From positions 6,696,001 through 6,760,000 of the forward strand of contig NZ_CP097263.1 in the NCBI RefSeq assembly GCF_028622115.1: a DNA stretch of 64,000 nt, written 5' to 3'. This DNA comes from Kutzneria chonburiensis (lineage in GTDB: Bacteria; Actinomycetota; Actinomycetes; Mycobacteriales; Pseudonocardiaceae). The notes beneath the pieces are model-generated. The model was not told the DNA's origin and made no database searches. It was given only the letters and a program-made list of their open reading frames with translations. The position numbers and the translations under genes were made by a program. Shown in pieces: positions 19,150 to 28,212 of the stretch. The stretch's first letter is position 1. Every line of letters begins with the position of its first letter.

Positions 19150-19548
19150 TCACCACACGTAGGCGAGGACTTCCCCGCCCACACCCTGCTTGCCCGCCTG
19201 CCGGTCGGTCACCAGACCGCCGGAGGTGGAGATGATGGCAACGCCCAGCCCACCGAGCACCTTGGGCAGGTTGGTCGACTTCGCGTAGACCCGCAGACCC
19301 GGCTTGGAGACACGCCGGACACCGGCGATGCTCCGCTCACGGTTCGGGCCGTACTTCAGCTCGACGACGAGGTTCTTGCCCTTCTCGCCGGCCGCGTCGC
19401 GGTAGCCGGCGATGTAGCCCTCGCGCTTGAGGATCTCGGCGATGTTCGCCTTGAGCTTCGAGTGCGGCATCACGACCTCGTCGTGGTATGCCGAGTTTGC
19501 GTTACGCAGACGCGTCAACATGTCTGCGATCGGGTCGGTCATCGTCAT
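19150..19548 (-). CDS. rpsH: 30S ribosomal protein S8
   Basis: Primary 16S rRNA-binding protein of the central domain. The 132-residue product starts [20 protein letters not shown], the same doubled start seen in mycobacteria, and ends [14 protein letters not shown], the conserved C-terminal RNA-binding loop. In E. coli S8 represses spc operon translation at rplE; no such mRNA mimic was examined here. It lies between rpsN (74-base gap) and rplF. Confidence 0.98.
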   Translation of the reverse strand: MTMTDPIADMLTRLRNANSAYHDEVVMPHSKLKANIAEILKREGYIAGYRDAAGEKGKNLVVELKYGPNRERSIAGVRRVSKPGLRVYAKSTNLPKVLGGLGVAIISTSGGLVTDRQAGKQGVGGEVLAYVW

Positions 19549-19622
19549 GGTGACCTGTCAACCTTTCTCGCCCTGGTTCCCATGGGCCTGGGGCGAAGTG
19601 GGGTGGTGCGGGGTCTAACGAA

Positions 19623-19808
19623 TTACCAGCTGGACTTGTGCACGCCCGGCAGCTCGCCGCGGTGCGCCATCTGGCGCAGGCAGATCCGGCACAGGCCGAA
19701 CTTGCGGAACACGGCGTGCGGACGGCCGCACTTCTGGCAGCGGGTGTAGGCCCGGACGGCGAACTTCTGCTTGCCGGCCGCCTTGTTGATCAGCGCCTTC
19801 TTCGCCAT
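19623..19808 (-). CDS. rpsZ: 30S ribosomal protein S14, type Z (zinc-binding)
   Basis: The short 61-residue S14 form. Cys24, Cys27, Cys40 and Cys43 (TRCQKCGRP and GLCRICLRQ) form the zinc ribbon. This is the C+ version placed in the spc operon in actinobacteria; a longer zinc-free paralogue is often found elsewhere in the genome under Zur control, which cannot be checked here. It ends [13 protein letters not shown]. It starts 4 bases after the rplE stop. Confidence 0.98.
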   Translation of the reverse strand: MAKKALINKAAGKQKFAVRAYTRCQKCGRPHAVFRKFGLCRICLRQMAHRGELPGVHKSSW

Positions 19809-19812
19809 CGGC

Positions 19813-20376
19813 TCAGTTCTCCTTGAACGGGAAGCCCAGGTGCTTGAGCAGCGCCCGACCCTCGTCGTCGTTGGTGGCCGTGGTCACGACGGTAATGTCC
19901 ATGCCACGGGGACGGTCGATCGAGTCGGGGTCGATCTCGTGGAACATCGACTGCTCGTTGAGCCCGAACGTGTAGTTGCCGTTGCCGTCGAACTGCTTGC
20001 CCGACAGGCCGCGGAAGTCGCGGATACGGGGCAGCGCGATGGTCAGCAGGCGGTCGAGGAACTCCCACATGCGGTCGCCGCGCAGGGTCACCCGCGCGCC
20101 GATCGGCATGCCCTCGCGCAGCTTGAACTGCGCGATGGACTTGCGGGCCTTGCGGACCTCGGGACGCTGGCCGGTGATCGTGGCCAGGTCGCGGACCGCG
20201 CCCTCGATCAGCTTGCCGTCACGGGCGGCGTCGCCGACGCCCATGTTCACGACGACCTTCACGACACCCGGGATCTGCATCACGTTGTCGTAGGTGAACT
20301 GCTCCTGCAGCGCGGGCACGATCTCGCTGCGGTACCGGGTCTTGAGCCGCGGCAGGACCTTCTCAGTAGTGGTCAT
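19813..20376 (-). CDS. rplE: 50S ribosomal protein L5
   Basis: Binds 5S rRNA and contacts P-site tRNA and S13. It has 187 residues, with the conserved [16 protein letters not shown] strand, [20 protein letters not shown] and the C-terminal [20 protein letters not shown]. The frame is intact with normal codon use. It begins 2 bases after rplX and is followed by rpsZ. Confidence 0.98.
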   Translation of the reverse strand: MTTTEKVLPRLKTRYRSEIVPALQEQFTYDNVMQIPGVVKVVVNMGVGDAARDGKLIEGAVRDLATITGQRPEVRKARKSIAQFKLREGMPIGARVTLRGDRMWEFLDRLLTIALPRIRDFRGLSGKQFDGNGNYTFGLNEQSMFHEIDPDSIDRPRGMDITVVTTATNDDEGRALLKHLGFPFKEN

Positions 20377-20378
20377 GA

Positions 20379-20693
20379 TCAGATGTCCTTACCGTTGCGG
20401 CGGGAGACGCGCACGCGCCGACCGTCGTCGTTCGTGCGGTAGCCGACGCGGGCCGGCTTGCCGTCCGAGTCCACGACCATCACGTTGCTCACGTGGATGG
20501 GGGCCTCCTGGGTGACGATGCCACCGGACTGCGCGCCCCGCTGGGTCTGGGTGATCCGGGTGTGCTTCTTGATCCGGTTCACGCCCTCGACCAGGACCCG
20601 GTCGTTCTCCGGGTAGGCCTGGATGACCTTGCCCTTGGCGCCCTTGTCCTTGCCAGCGATGACCACGACCGTGTCGCCCTTGCGCACCTTCAT
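20379..20693 (-). CDS. rplX: 50S ribosomal protein L24
   Basis: Assembly initiator of the 50S subunit. It has 104 residues, with the KOW motif [21 protein letters not shown] and the conserved [15 protein letters not shown] at 20693 shares its A with the rplN TGA (TGATG), the usual coupling; a GTG at 20696 is a less likely start. It precedes rplE by 2 bases. Confidence 0.97.
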   Translation of the reverse strand: MKVRKGDTVVVIAGKDKGAKGKVIQAYPENDRVLVEGVNRIKKHTRITQTQRGAQSGGIVTQEAPIHVSNVMVVDSDGKPARVGYRTNDDGRRVRVSRRNGKDI

Positions 20694-21061
20694 CACAACA
20701 CCTCCGGCGCGAGCGAGATGATCTTCATGAACTTCTTGTCACGCAGCTCGCGGCCGACCGGGCCGAAGATGCGGGTGCCCCGCGGCTCGTTGTCGGGCTT
20801 GATGAGCACGGCGGCGTTCTCGTCGAACCGGATGTACGAGCCGTCCGGCCGGCGGCGCTCCTTGACGGTGCGCACGACGACGGCCTTGACGACGTCACCC
20901 TTCTTCACACCGGCACCGGGAATGGCGTCCTTCACCGTGGCGACGATGATGTCGCCGATGCCCGCGTAGCGACGCGAGGATCCGCCGAGCACGCGGATGC
21001 AAAGGATCTCCTTCGCACCGGTGTTGTCGGCGACCCGCAGTCGCGACTCCTGCTGAATCAC
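20693..21061 (-). CDS. rplN: 50S ribosomal protein L14
   Basis: Large-subunit protein at the intersubunit bridge to 16S rRNA. It is 122 residues, starts [20 protein letters not shown] and contains the family signature block [20 protein letters not shown]. It is the first gene of the spc half, 61 bases after rpsQ. Codon use and frame are unremarkable. Confidence 0.98.
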   Translation of the reverse strand: MIQQESRLRVADNTGAKEILCIRVLGGSSRRYAGIGDIIVATVKDAIPGAGVKKGDVVKAVVVRTVKERRRPDGSYIRFDENAAVLIKPDNEPRGTRIFGPVGRELRDKKFMKIISLAPEVL

Positions 21062-21122
21062 TTACAGCTCCTGACCATCGATGGCCGGCCAGATTTCCGA
21101 CCTGACCGGCTCGGTCTGCTTG

Positions 21123-21398
21123 TTACTTGGCCTTCTCGAGGACCTCGACCAGACGCCAGCGCTTGGTGGCCGACAGCGGGCGGGTCTCCATCAGCAGAAC
21201 GCGGTCGCCGACGCCGGCCACGTTCTCCTCGTCGTGCGCCTTCACCTTGGTCGTGGTCCGCAGCACCTTGCCGTACAGCGGGTGCTTCTTGCGGTCCTCG
21301 AGGGAGACGACGATCGTCTTCTCCATCTTGTTGGACACGACCAGGCCTTCACGCACCTTGCGGTCGTTGCGGCTCACGGCCTCGTTGGTCTCACTCAT
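21123..21398 (-). CDS. rpsQ: 30S ribosomal protein S17
   Basis: Primary 16S rRNA-binding OB-fold protein. It has 91 residues, with the core [40 protein letters not shown] and the ending LVEVLEKAK. The ATG overlaps the rpmC stop by 4 bases (ATGA). It is the last gene of the S10 operon half. Confidence 0.98.
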   Translation of the reverse strand: MSETNEAVSRNDRKVREGLVVSNKMEKTIVVSLEDRKKHPLYGKVLRTTTKVKAHDEENVAGVGDRVLLMETRPLSATKRWRLVEVLEKAK

Positions 21399-21643
21399 GC
21401 GGCACCCTCACCAGTCGTAACGTCGTCGGGCGACACGGAAAGACCGAGCTCCCGCTCCCGCATCACGGTGTAGACGCGGGCGATGTCGTGACGGACCGTG
21501 CGCAGGCGGCGGTTGTTGTCCAGCTGGCCGGTGGCCATCTGGAACCGGAGGTTGAACAGCTCCTCCTTGCTCTCCCGAAGGCGCAGCACGAGCTCCTCGT
21601 CCGTGAGCTCACGCAGCTCTGCGGCGTTGGTACCCGCTGCCAT
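21395..21643 (-). CDS. rpmC: 50S ribosomal protein L29
   Basis: Two-helix protein next to the exit tunnel, part of the trigger factor/SRP docking site with L23. It has 82 residues, with [35 protein letters not shown] and the basic [20 protein letters not shown]. It overlaps rpsQ by 4 bases, and its own ATG shares one base with the rplP stop. Confidence 0.97.
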   Translation of the reverse strand: MAAGTNAAELRELTDEELVLRLRESKEELFNLRFQMATGQLDNNRRLRTVRHDIARVYTVMRERELGLSVSPDDVTTGEGAA

Positions 21644-22062
21644 CAGAAGTCACCACCTTCACGCGTGACGATCCGGCACTTCAGCGGCAGCTTGTGGATG
21701 GCGCGGCGAAGCGCCTCCCGAGCAACCGTCTCGTTCGGGTAGCTCATCTCGAAGAGCACCCGGCCGGGCTTGACGTTGGCCACCCAGTATTCGGGCGAGC
21801 CCTTACCGGAACCCATGCGGGTTTCCGCCGGCTTCTTGGTCAGGGGGCGGTCCGGGAAGATGTTGATCCAGACCTTGCCGCCACGACGGATGTGCCGGTT
21901 GATGGCGATACGAGCGGACTCGATCTGCCGGTTGGTGACGTAGGCCGGCTCCAGCGCCTGGATGCCGAACTCGCCGAAGGTGACACGCGTGCCACCCTTG
22001 GCCGCACCACTCCGCTTCGGGTGGTGCTGCTTGCGGTGCTTGACCCTACGCGGGATGAGCAC
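21643..22062 (-). CDS. rplP: 50S ribosomal protein L16
   Basis: Large-subunit protein that positions A-site tRNA. It has 139 residues and starts with GTG at 22062 ([18 protein letters not shown]), with the conserved [20 protein letters not shown] and [20 protein letters not shown]. The conserved [12 protein letters not shown] segment contains the arginine that is hydroxylated in some bacteria. It is 3 bases after rpsC. Confidence 0.98.
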   Translation of the reverse strand: MLIPRRVKHRKQHHPKRSGAAKGGTRVTFGEFGIQALEPAYVTNRQIESARIAINRHIRRGGKVWINIFPDRPLTKKPAETRMGSGKGSPEYWVANVKPGRVLFEMSYPNETVAREALRRAIHKLPLKCRIVTREGGDF

Positions 22063-22065
22063 TAC

Positions 22066-22899
22066 TCAGCCCTCCCCATTGCCAGTGCTGGCGGCCTCGA
22101 CGGCCGGAGCCTCGGACGCGGCGGCGTTGGCCTCGGCGGCCGCGCGGCCGGCCTCGGTGCTCGTCGCGGTCGTGCCGGCCGAGCCCGAGCGGCGGGCGCG
22201 GTTCGGACGCTCGCGACGCTGCTGCGGACGGTCGTTGCCGGCCGGGGCCGCGGTGTCGCGCGAGCGGAAGCCGCCGACCACGTCACCCTTGTAGATCCAC
22301 ACCTTCACGCCGATGCGGCCGAAGGTGGTGCGGGCCTCGAAGAAGCCGTAGTCGATGTCCGCGCGCAGCGTGTGCAGCGGGACGCGACCCTCGCGGTAGA
22401 ACTCCGAGCGGGACATCTCGGCGCCGCCGAGACGGCCACCGCACTGCACCCGGATGCCCTTGACCTGCGGCGAGCGCATGGCCGACTGCATGGCCTTGCG
22501 CATCGCGCGCCGGAACGACACACGGTTGGACAGCTGCTCGGCGGTCACCTGGGCGACCAGCTGAGCGTCCGACTCGGGGTTCTTGACCTCGAGGATGTTG
22601 AGCTGGACCTGCTTGGCGGTGAGCTTCTCCAGCTCGCCACGGATGCGGTCGGCCTCGGCGCCGCGGCGGCCGATGACGATGCCCGGGCGGGCGGTGTGGA
22701 TGTCGACGCGGACCCGGTCCCGGGTGCGCTCGATCTCCACCTTGGAGATGCCGGCCCGCTCCATGCCCTTGCTCAGCATCTTGCGGATCTTGACGTCTTC
22801 CGCCACGTACTCGGCGTACTGCTTGTCCGCGTACCAGCGGGACTTCCAGTCGGTGGTGATACCAAGGCGGAAGCCGTGCGGGTTGATCTTCTGACCCAC
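22066..22899 (-). CDS. rpsC: 30S ribosomal protein S3, with C-terminal extension
   Basis: mRNA-entry-tunnel protein with helicase function. It has 277 residues and starts with GTG at 22899 ([20 protein letters not shown]), which overlaps the rplV TAG by one base. The KH domain contains [17 protein letters not shown], and the C-terminal domain contains [15 protein letters not shown]. After about residue 210 there is a basic, then alanine/glutamate-rich tail ([10 protein letters not shown] and [12 protein letters not shown]) of about 65 residues, typical of actinobacterial S3. The longer open frame upstream overlaps rplV and is not S3. Confidence 0.98.
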   Translation of the reverse strand: MGQKINPHGFRLGITTDWKSRWYADKQYAEYVAEDVKIRKMLSKGMERAGISKVEIERTRDRVRVDIHTARPGIVIGRRGAEADRIRGELEKLTAKQVQLNILEVKNPESDAQLVAQVTAEQLSNRVSFRRAMRKAMQSAMRSPQVKGIRVQCGGRLGGAEMSRSEFYREGRVPLHTLRADIDYGFFEARTTFGRIGVKVWIYKGDVVGGFRSRDTAAPAGNDRPQQRRERPNRARRSGSAGTTATSTEAGRAAAEANAAASEAPAVEAASTGNGEG

Positions 22900-23312
22900 T
22901 ACTGGGCCCCCTTCTTGGCTCGAGACTTGCCGGCCTTCTTGTCGGCCGGGCGGGACTCGACCTCGATCGTGATGTGGCTCGTCCGCTTGCGGATCCGGTA
23001 GGCCCGGCCCTGAGCGCGCGGACGGAACCGCTTCAACGTCGGACCCTCGTCCACGTACGCGCTGGACACCCACAGGGTGTCGCGGTCGAGGCTCAGGTTG
23101 TTCTCGGCGTTGGCCATGGCGCTGGCGAGCACCTTGGCCACCGGCTCGCTGGCCGCCTGCGGCGCGAACTGAAGGACGGCCAGGGCCTCCGTGGCGTTGC
23201 GGCCACGGATGAGGTCGACCACTCGGCGTGCCTTCATAGCGGTCAGGCGCACGTAGCGGGCCCGCGCCACGGCGCGCGGCAGCTCCTCCGCGCCGGTCGC
23301 GTTGTCAGCCAT
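22899..23312 (-). CDS. rplV: 50S ribosomal protein L22
   Basis: Lines the polypeptide exit tunnel with an extended hairpin. It has 137 residues, with the core [40 protein letters not shown] and a lysine-rich C-terminal tail. The MMKR-type macrolide-resistance segment of E. coli corresponds here to the [10 protein letters not shown] loop region, which is intact. It precedes rpsC with a 1-base overlap. Confidence 0.97.
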   Translation of the reverse strand: MADNATGAEELPRAVARARYVRLTAMKARRVVDLIRGRNATEALAVLQFAPQAASEPVAKVLASAMANAENNLSLDRDTLWVSSAYVDEGPTLKRFRPRAQGRAYRIRKRTSHITIEVESRPADKKAGKSRAKKGAQ

Positions 23313-23344
23313 TGCTTGTTACCCCTTGCTCCTGTCCAGCCCGC

Positions 23345-23626
23345 TCAGCGGCGGCGCGACTTCCGGTCGTCCTTGATGTGACCCTTGAAGGTCCGAGTGG
23401 GCGCGAACTCGCCCAGCTTGTGACCGACCATGGCCTCGCTGACGAACACCGGAACGTGCTTGCGGCCGTCGTGCACCGCGATGGTGTGCCCCAGCATGTC
23501 GGGGATGATCGTCGACCGGCGGGACCAGGTCTTGATCACGGTCTTCTTGCCCGACTCGTTGAGAACGTCCACCTTCTTGAGCAGGTGGTCGTCAACGAAG
23601 GGGCCCTTCTTCAGGCTGCGTGGCAT
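23345..23626 (-). CDS. rpsS: 30S ribosomal protein S19
   Basis: Head protein that interacts with S13 near the A site. It has 93 residues and is fully conserved ([20 protein letters not shown], then [20 protein letters not shown] and [13 protein letters not shown]). Gaps are 32 bases to rplV and 19 bases from rplB. No irregularities are seen. Confidence 0.98.
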   Translation of the reverse strand: MPRSLKKGPFVDDHLLKKVDVLNESGKKTVIKTWSRRSTIIPDMLGHTIAVHDGRKHVPVFVSEAMVGHKLGEFAPTRTFKGHIKDDRKSRRR

Positions 23627-23645
23627 TCCTTCACTCCCTTCCTGC

Positions 23646-24479
23646 TCAGCGCTTCTTACCGGTGCGACGACGCCGGACGATGAGCTGGTCGCTTGCCTTG
23701 CGGCGGCGGGTACGGCCTTCGGGCTTACCGGCCGGGTTCACCGGGTGGCGACCACCGGAGGTCTTGCCCTCACCACCGCCGTGCGGGTGGTCGACCGGGT
23801 TCATGGCGACACCACGCACCGTGGGCTTGCGGCCCTTCCAGCGCATGCGGCCGGCCTTGCCCCAGTTGATGTTGGCGTGCTCGGAGTTGCCGACCTCGCC
23901 GACCGTGGCGCGGCAGCGCACGTCCACGTTGCGAATCTCGCCCGAGGGCATCCGCAGCTGGGCGTACGGGCCGTCCTTGGCCACCAGCTGCACCTTCGCG
24001 CCGGCGGAGCGGGCGATCTTGGCGCCGCCACCGGGGCGGAGCTCGATCGCGTGCACCACGGTGCCGACGGGGATGTTGCGCAGCGGCAGGTTGTTGCCCG
24101 GCTTGATGTCGGCGCGAGGGCCGTTCTCGATCGTGTCGCCCTGCGAGAGGCGGTTCGGCGCGATGATGTAGCGCTTCTCGCCGTCCGCGTAGTGCAGCAG
24201 CGCGATCCGAGCCGTGCGGTTCGGGTCGTACTCGATGTGCGCGACCTTGGCCGGCACGCCGTCCTTGTCGGCCCGACGGAAGTCGATCAGGCGGTAAGCC
24301 CGCTTGTGACCGCCGCCCTTGTGCCGAGTGGTGATCTTGCCGTGCGCGTTGCGGCCGCCACGACCGTGCAGCGGACGCACGAGCGACTTCTCCGGCGTCG
24401 ACCGAGTGATCTCGGCGAAGTCGGACACGCTCGCACCGCGACGGCCTGGCGTCGTCGGCTTGTACTTGCGAATGCCCAT
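23646..24479 (-). CDS. rplB: 50S ribosomal protein L2
   Basis: One of the most conserved ribosomal proteins, needed for subunit association and the peptidyl transferase centre. It has 277 residues. The C-terminal active-site segment [20 protein letters not shown] carries the histidine adjacent to the catalytic centre, followed by the basic [20 protein letters not shown] end. It lies between rplW and rpsS in the S10 operon. Confidence 0.98.
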   Translation of the reverse strand: MGIRKYKPTTPGRRGASVSDFAEITRSTPEKSLVRPLHGRGGRNAHGKITTRHKGGGHKRAYRLIDFRRADKDGVPAKVAHIEYDPNRTARIALLHYADGEKRYIIAPNRLSQGDTIENGPRADIKPGNNLPLRNIPVGTVVHAIELRPGGGAKIARSAGAKVQLVAKDGPYAQLRMPSGEIRNVDVRCRATVGEVGNSEHANINWGKAGRMRWKGRKPTVRGVAMNPVDHPHGGGEGKTSGGRHPVNPAGKPEGRTRRRKASDQLIVRRRRTGKKR

Positions 24480-24502
24480 GTCAGATCAGCAGTCCTCAGT
24501 CA

Positions 24503-24802
24503 TCAGGCGGTCGGGCCGCCGAAGATCTCGATCGCCTTGCTCTCCGCGGAGAGGGTGACGATCGCGCGCTTCGTGTCCTTGCGCTTGCCGAAGCCGGACC
24601 GGGTCCGCTTCCGCTTGCCCTGGCGGTTGATCGTGTTGACGCTCAGGACCTTGACGCCGAAGACCTTCTCGACCGCGATCTTGATCTGCGTCTTGTTGGC
24701 GTCCGGAGCCACCAGGAAGGTGTACTTGTTCTCCTCGAGAAGGCTGTAGCTCTTCTCGGAGATCACCGGCGAGAGCAGGATGTCCCTGTGGTCGGGGATC
24801 AT
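24503..24802 (-). CDS. rplW: 50S ribosomal protein L23
   Basis: Exit-tunnel protein and main docking site for trigger factor and the signal recognition particle. It has 99 residues, with [40 protein letters not shown] and the basic loop [20 protein letters not shown]. It starts 2 bases after the rplD stop and precedes rplB by 23 bases. Confidence 0.98.
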   Translation of the reverse strand: MIPDHRDILLSPVISEKSYSLLEENKYTFLVAPDANKTQIKIAVEKVFGVKVLSVNTINRQGKRKRTRSGFGKRKDTKRAIVTLSAESKAIEIFGGPTA

Positions 24803-24804
24803 GG

Positions 24805-25485
24805 TCAGACCTCCTCGGTCAGCTCGGACGAGCGGGCCGTGGCCTTGACCGAACGACCCTTGCTCGGGCCGGCGATGAACAGCTCGTACGCGTCCTTCGT
24901 GAACACGACGTCGTCGTTGACCAGCACGTCGTAGGTGTTCAGCTGGTCCGGCGCGATCGGGTGCACGTTGGCCAGGTTGCGCACGCTCAGCCAGTCCTGC
25001 TCCTCGAAGCGGCCCAGCACGACCAGCGTGCGGCGCGACTCCGTGATGGCGGCGAGCGCGATGCGCGCGTCCTTGGTGGACGGCTTGTCGCCGCCGACCA
25101 GGGAGCTGACCACGTGCAGCCGGCCGGCGCGAGCCCGGTCGGACAGGGCGCCACGCAGCGCGGCGGCCTTCATCTTCTTGGGCGTCCGCTGCGCGTAGTC
25201 ACGCGGCTGCGGGCCGTGCGAGACGCCACCGCCGGCGAACTGCGGCGACCGGGTCGAGCCCTGACGGGCGCGGCCGGTGCCCTTCTGGCGGTACGGCTTC
25301 TTGCCACCGCCGCGGACGTCGCCGCGGGTCTTGGTGGCGTGCGTGCCCTGGCGGGCCGCGGCCAGCTGGGCCACGACGACCTGGTGCATCAGCGGGATGT
25401 TCGCCTGCACGTCGAAGATCTCGGCGGGCAGCTCGACGCTGCCGGCAGCCTCACCAGAGGCGTTGCGAATGTCCAGAGTGGTCAT
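24805..25485 (-). CDS. rplD: 50S ribosomal protein L4
   Basis: Tunnel-lining protein; in E. coli it also represses its own S10 operon. It has 226 residues, with the extended loop [20 protein letters not shown], then [20 protein letters not shown], the macrolide-site region. The ATG shares its A with the rplC TGA. Whether L4 autoregulates here is not visible; no E. coli-like leader hairpin was recognised upstream of rpsJ. Confidence 0.98.
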   Translation of the reverse strand: MTTLDIRNASGEAAGSVELPAEIFDVQANIPLMHQVVVAQLAAARQGTHATKTRGDVRGGGKKPYRQKGTGRARQGSTRSPQFAGGGVSHGPQPRDYAQRTPKKMKAAALRGALSDRARAGRLHVVSSLVGGDKPSTKDARIALAAITESRRTLVVLGRFEEQDWLSVRNLANVHPIAPDQLNTYDVLVNDDVVFTKDAYELFIAGPSKGRSVKATARSSELTEEV

Positions 25486-26135
25486 CAGGCACCGCCCTTC
25501 GCGGCCGTCTTCACGAACACCAGGCCGCCCTTGGGGCCGGGGATGGCGCCCTTGATGAGCAGCAGGCCGGACTCGGCCTCCACCTGGTGCACGGTCAGGT
25601 TCTGGGTGGTGACGCGGGCGTGGCCCATGCGGCCGGCCATGCGAACACCCTTGAACACGCGGCCCGGGGTGGCACAGCCGCCGATGGAGCCGGGCGAGCG
25701 GTGCTTGCGCTGCACGCCGTGGCCGGCGCCCAACCCCTTGAAGCCGTGGCGCTTCATGACACCGGCGTAGCCCTTGCCCTTGCTGGTGCCGACCACGTCG
25801 ACGACGGAGCCCGCCGGGAACACCTCGGCGGTGATCTCCTGGCCGACCTCGTAGGCGTCGGCGTCGGTGGTGCGCAGCTCGGCGACGTGGCGTCGCGGCG
25901 TCACACCGGCCTTGGCGAAGTGACCGGCGCGGGGCTTGTTCACCTTGCGCGGGTCGATGGCGCCGAAGGCCAGCTGGACGGCGGTGTAGCCGTCCTTCTC
26001 CTCGGTACGGATCTGGGTGACGACATTGGGCCCGGCCTTGACGACCGTGACCGGCACAACCCGGTTCTTGTCGTCGAAGACCTGGGTCATGCCGAGCTTG
26101 GTGCCCAGGATCCCCTTGATCTGCTTGTCAGACAT
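25485..26135 (-). CDS. rplC: 50S ribosomal protein L3
   Basis: Assembly initiator protein near the peptidyl transferase centre. It has 216 residues, starting with [20 protein letters not shown], with the family signature [20 protein letters not shown] and the central extension [20 protein letters not shown]. It follows rpsJ after 28 bases and overlaps rplD by 1 base. Confidence 0.98.
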   Translation of the reverse strand: MSDKQIKGILGTKLGMTQVFDDKNRVVPVTVVKAGPNVVTQIRTEEKDGYTAVQLAFGAIDPRKVNKPRAGHFAKAGVTPRRHVAELRTTDADAYEVGQEITAEVFPAGSVVDVVGTSKGKGYAGVMKRHGFKGLGAGHGVQRKHRSPGSIGGCATPGRVFKGVRMAGRMGHARVTTQNLTVHQVEAESGLLLIKGAIPGPKGGLVFVKTAAKGGA

Positions 26136-26163
26136 GAGTTCGTTACTCTCCGCCGCCGCGCGC

Positions 26164-26469
26164 TTACTGGATGTTGACGTCGACGCTGGCCGGCAGGTCG
26201 ATGCGCATGAGCGCGTCGACCGTCTTCGGCGTCGGGTCGAGGATGTCGATCAGCCGCTTGTGCGTGCGCATCTCGAAGTGCTCGCGCGAGTCCTTGTACT
26301 TGTGCGGCGAGCGAATGACGCAGTAGACGTTCTTCTCGGTCGGCAGCGGCACCGGCCCGACGACCCGAGCGCCGGTGCGCGTCACGGTCTCGACGATCTT
26401 GCGCGCGGACGCGTCGATCGCCTCGTGGTCGTAGGCCTTGAGCCGAATGCGGATCTTTTGTCCCGCCAT
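26164..26469 (-). CDS. rpsJ: 30S ribosomal protein S10
   Basis: Head protein of 30S that also binds NusB/NusG in antitermination and transcription-translation coupling (NusE). It has 101 residues, with the full consensus ([20 protein letters not shown], then [20 protein letters not shown] and [20 protein letters not shown]). It is the first gene of the S10 operon, preceded by 370 bases of non-coding DNA. Confidence 0.98.
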   Translation of the reverse strand: MAGQKIRIRLKAYDHEAIDASARKIVETVTRTGARVVGPVPLPTEKNVYCVIRSPHKYKDSREHFEMRTHKRLIDILDPTPKTVDALMRIDLPASVDVNIQ

Positions 26470-26837
26470 GATGGCTTGCCGTTCCTCTTCTCGTACCGCT
26501 GCGGGCTGACTCGTGACGGGCCGGGGCCCAGCTGTGCCGCTCCCCTATTCACGAGTCAAATGTCATCAGGTGCCGGGGCCCTCCGGTCCACGCGGTCGGG
26601 CGTGTCGCCTTTTCAGGGACACAGCGCCTACGCGCACACCAGCCCTACTGGTCCTTGCTCAGTCCTCAGTAGGCGGGGTCCGGTCAGACCCAGTACACCC
26701 AGGCCATCTCAGGCCCGTGTGGGTGCCGGCTTCTCGCAGCAGGGCGGCTGGAACGCGAACGAGCCAGCCGCCTCTGCAACGAGCAACCCGTTAAGGATGC
26801 CACACCCAGGTGCGGCGACCAAATCGGGGCCGGCGAA
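26470..26837 (-). other. Non-coding region upstream of the S10 operon
   Basis: This stretch between rpsJ and the tuf terminator should contain the S10 operon promoter. I could not find a TAnnnT -10 element on the minus strand here. A TTGACT near 26552-26557 has no matching -10 at the right distance. Several short GC inverted repeats are present. Open frames across it have no protein-like composition, so I see no gene. Confidence 0.5.
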
Positions 26838-26877
26838 GTGAGGGCCAGGTAACAAATGAATGTCACCCGGCCCTCAC
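26838..26877 (-). terminator. Terminator after tuf (end of str operon)
   Basis: The nine-base arms GTGAGGGCC (26838-26846) and GGCCCTCAC (26869-26877) pair perfectly. They continue inward as an imperfect GGT/ACC stem around an A-rich loop. The hairpin begins 8 bases after the tuf stop on the minus strand, the expected place for the str operon terminator. Confidence 0.8.
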
Positions 26878-26884
26878 CAGCGAA

Positions 26885-28078
26885 TTACTTGATGATCTTC
26901 TCGACGGTGCCGGCGCCGACGGTGCGGCCACCCTCGCGGATGGCGAACCGCAGGCCCTCGTCCATGGCGATCGGCTGGATCAGCTTGACGCTCATGTGCG
27001 TGGTGTCGCCCGGCATGACCATCTCGGTGCCCTCGTCGAGGGTCACGACGCCGGTCACGTCGGTGGTGCGGAAGTAGAACTGCGGCCGGTAGTTGTTGAA
27101 GAACGGCGTGTGGCGGCCGCCCTCGTCCTTGGACAGGATGTAGACGTTGCCCTCGAACTCCGTGTGCACCGTGGTGGTGCCCGGCTTGATCACAACCATG
27201 CCGCGCTCGACGTCTTCGCGCTTGACACCGCGGAGCAGCAGCGCGGCGTTGTCACCGGCGCGGCCCTCGTCGAGGAACTTCTTGAACATCTCGATGCTGG
27301 TGCAGGTGGTCTTGAACCCCTTCTCGCGGATTCCGACGACCTCCACCTCCTCGTTCACCTTGACCACACCGCGCTCGATGCGGCCGGTGACGACGGTGCC
27401 ACGACCGGTGATGGTGAAGACGTCCTCGACGGGCATGAGGAACGCCTTGTCGGTCTCACGGACCGGCTCCGGGACGTTCTCGTCCACGGCGTCCATGAGC
27501 TCCAGCACCGACTGGGCCCACTTCTCGTCACCCTCGAGGGCCTTGAGGCCGGACACGCGCACGACCGGCGCGTCGTCGCCCGGGAACTCCTGGTCCGAGA
27601 GCAGCTCGCGGACCTCGAGCTCGACGAGCTCCAGGATCTCCTCGTCGTCCACCATGTCGGCCTTGTTCAGGGCGACAACGATGTACGGCACGCCGACCTG
27701 GCGGGCCAGCAGCACGTGCTCGCGGGTCTGCGGCATCGGGCCGTCGGTCGCGGCGACCACCAGGATCGCGCCGTCCATCTGGGCGGCACCGGTGATCATG
27801 TTCTTGATGTAGTCGGCGTGACCGGGGGCGTCGACGTGCGCGTAGTGGCGCTTCTCGGTCTGGTACTCGACGTGCGAGATGTTGATCGTGATGCCGCGGG
27901 CCTTCTCCTCCGGCGCCTTGTCGATCTGGTCGAACGCGAAGGCCGCGTTCAGCGTCGGGTACTTGTCAGCCAGAACCTTGGTGATTGCCGCCGTCAGCGT
28001 GGTCTTGCCATGGTCGACGTGACCAATGGTGCCGATATTGACGTGCGGCTTGGTCCGCTCGAACTTCGCCTTCGCCAC
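26885..28078 (-). CDS. tuf: Elongation factor Tu
   Basis: Delivers aminoacyl-tRNA to the ribosome as a GTP complex. It has 397 residues, with the G1 motif GHVDHGKTT (residues 19-27), DAPGHADY, and the NKAD guanine-specificity motif in [14 protein letters not shown]. Domains 2 and 3 are complete, ending [19 protein letters not shown]. It is the last gene of rpsL-rpsG-fusA-tuf. A perfect 13-bp hairpin lies in the 134-base gap from fusA, so tuf dosage may be adjusted there or by a promoter in that gap. Confidence 0.99.
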   Translation of the reverse strand: MAKAKFERTKPHVNIGTIGHVDHGKTTLTAAITKVLADKYPTLNAAFAFDQIDKAPEEKARGITINISHVEYQTEKRHYAHVDAPGHADYIKNMITGAAQMDGAILVVAATDGPMPQTREHVLLARQVGVPYIVVALNKADMVDDEEILELVELEVRELLSDQEFPGDDAPVVRVSGLKALEGDEKWAQSVLELMDAVDENVPEPVRETDKAFLMPVEDVFTITGRGTVVTGRIERGVVKVNEEVEVVGIREKGFKTTCTSIEMFKKFLDEGRAGDNAALLLRGVKREDVERGMVVIKPGTTTVHTEFEGNVYILSKDEGGRHTPFFNNYRPQFYFRTTDVTGVVTLDEGTEMVMPGDTTHMSVKLIQPIAMDEGLRFAIREGGRTVGAGTVEKIIK

Positions 28079-28161
28079 TGGATGGTCCTCCTGGACTTGT
28101 GTTGCTTGCGCCCGGCCGATTGTGGTTGGTCGGCCCAGCGGTTACGTCAGGGTCGGTTGGT

Positions 28162-28192
28162 CGGTTGCCCGGGACTGACTCCCGGGCAACCG
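28162..28192 (-). promoter_or_regulatory. Perfect 13-bp hairpin in the fusA-tuf gap
   Basis: The arms 28162-28174 and 28180-28192 are exact inverted repeats around a 5-base loop. They lie 20 bases after the fusA stop and about 85 bases before the tuf start. No U-tract follows. Partial terminator, RNA processing site or 3' stabiliser for the upstream mRNA are all possible. Confidence 0.6.
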
Positions 28193-28212
28193 GTGAAGAC
28201 CGGCGGGGCTGA

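Noticed and set aside
28079-28160. A separate tuf promoter in the fusA-tuf gap
   Set aside because: TGACGT and CACAAT are present, but the spacing of about 19 bases and the poor -10 make it too weak to list.
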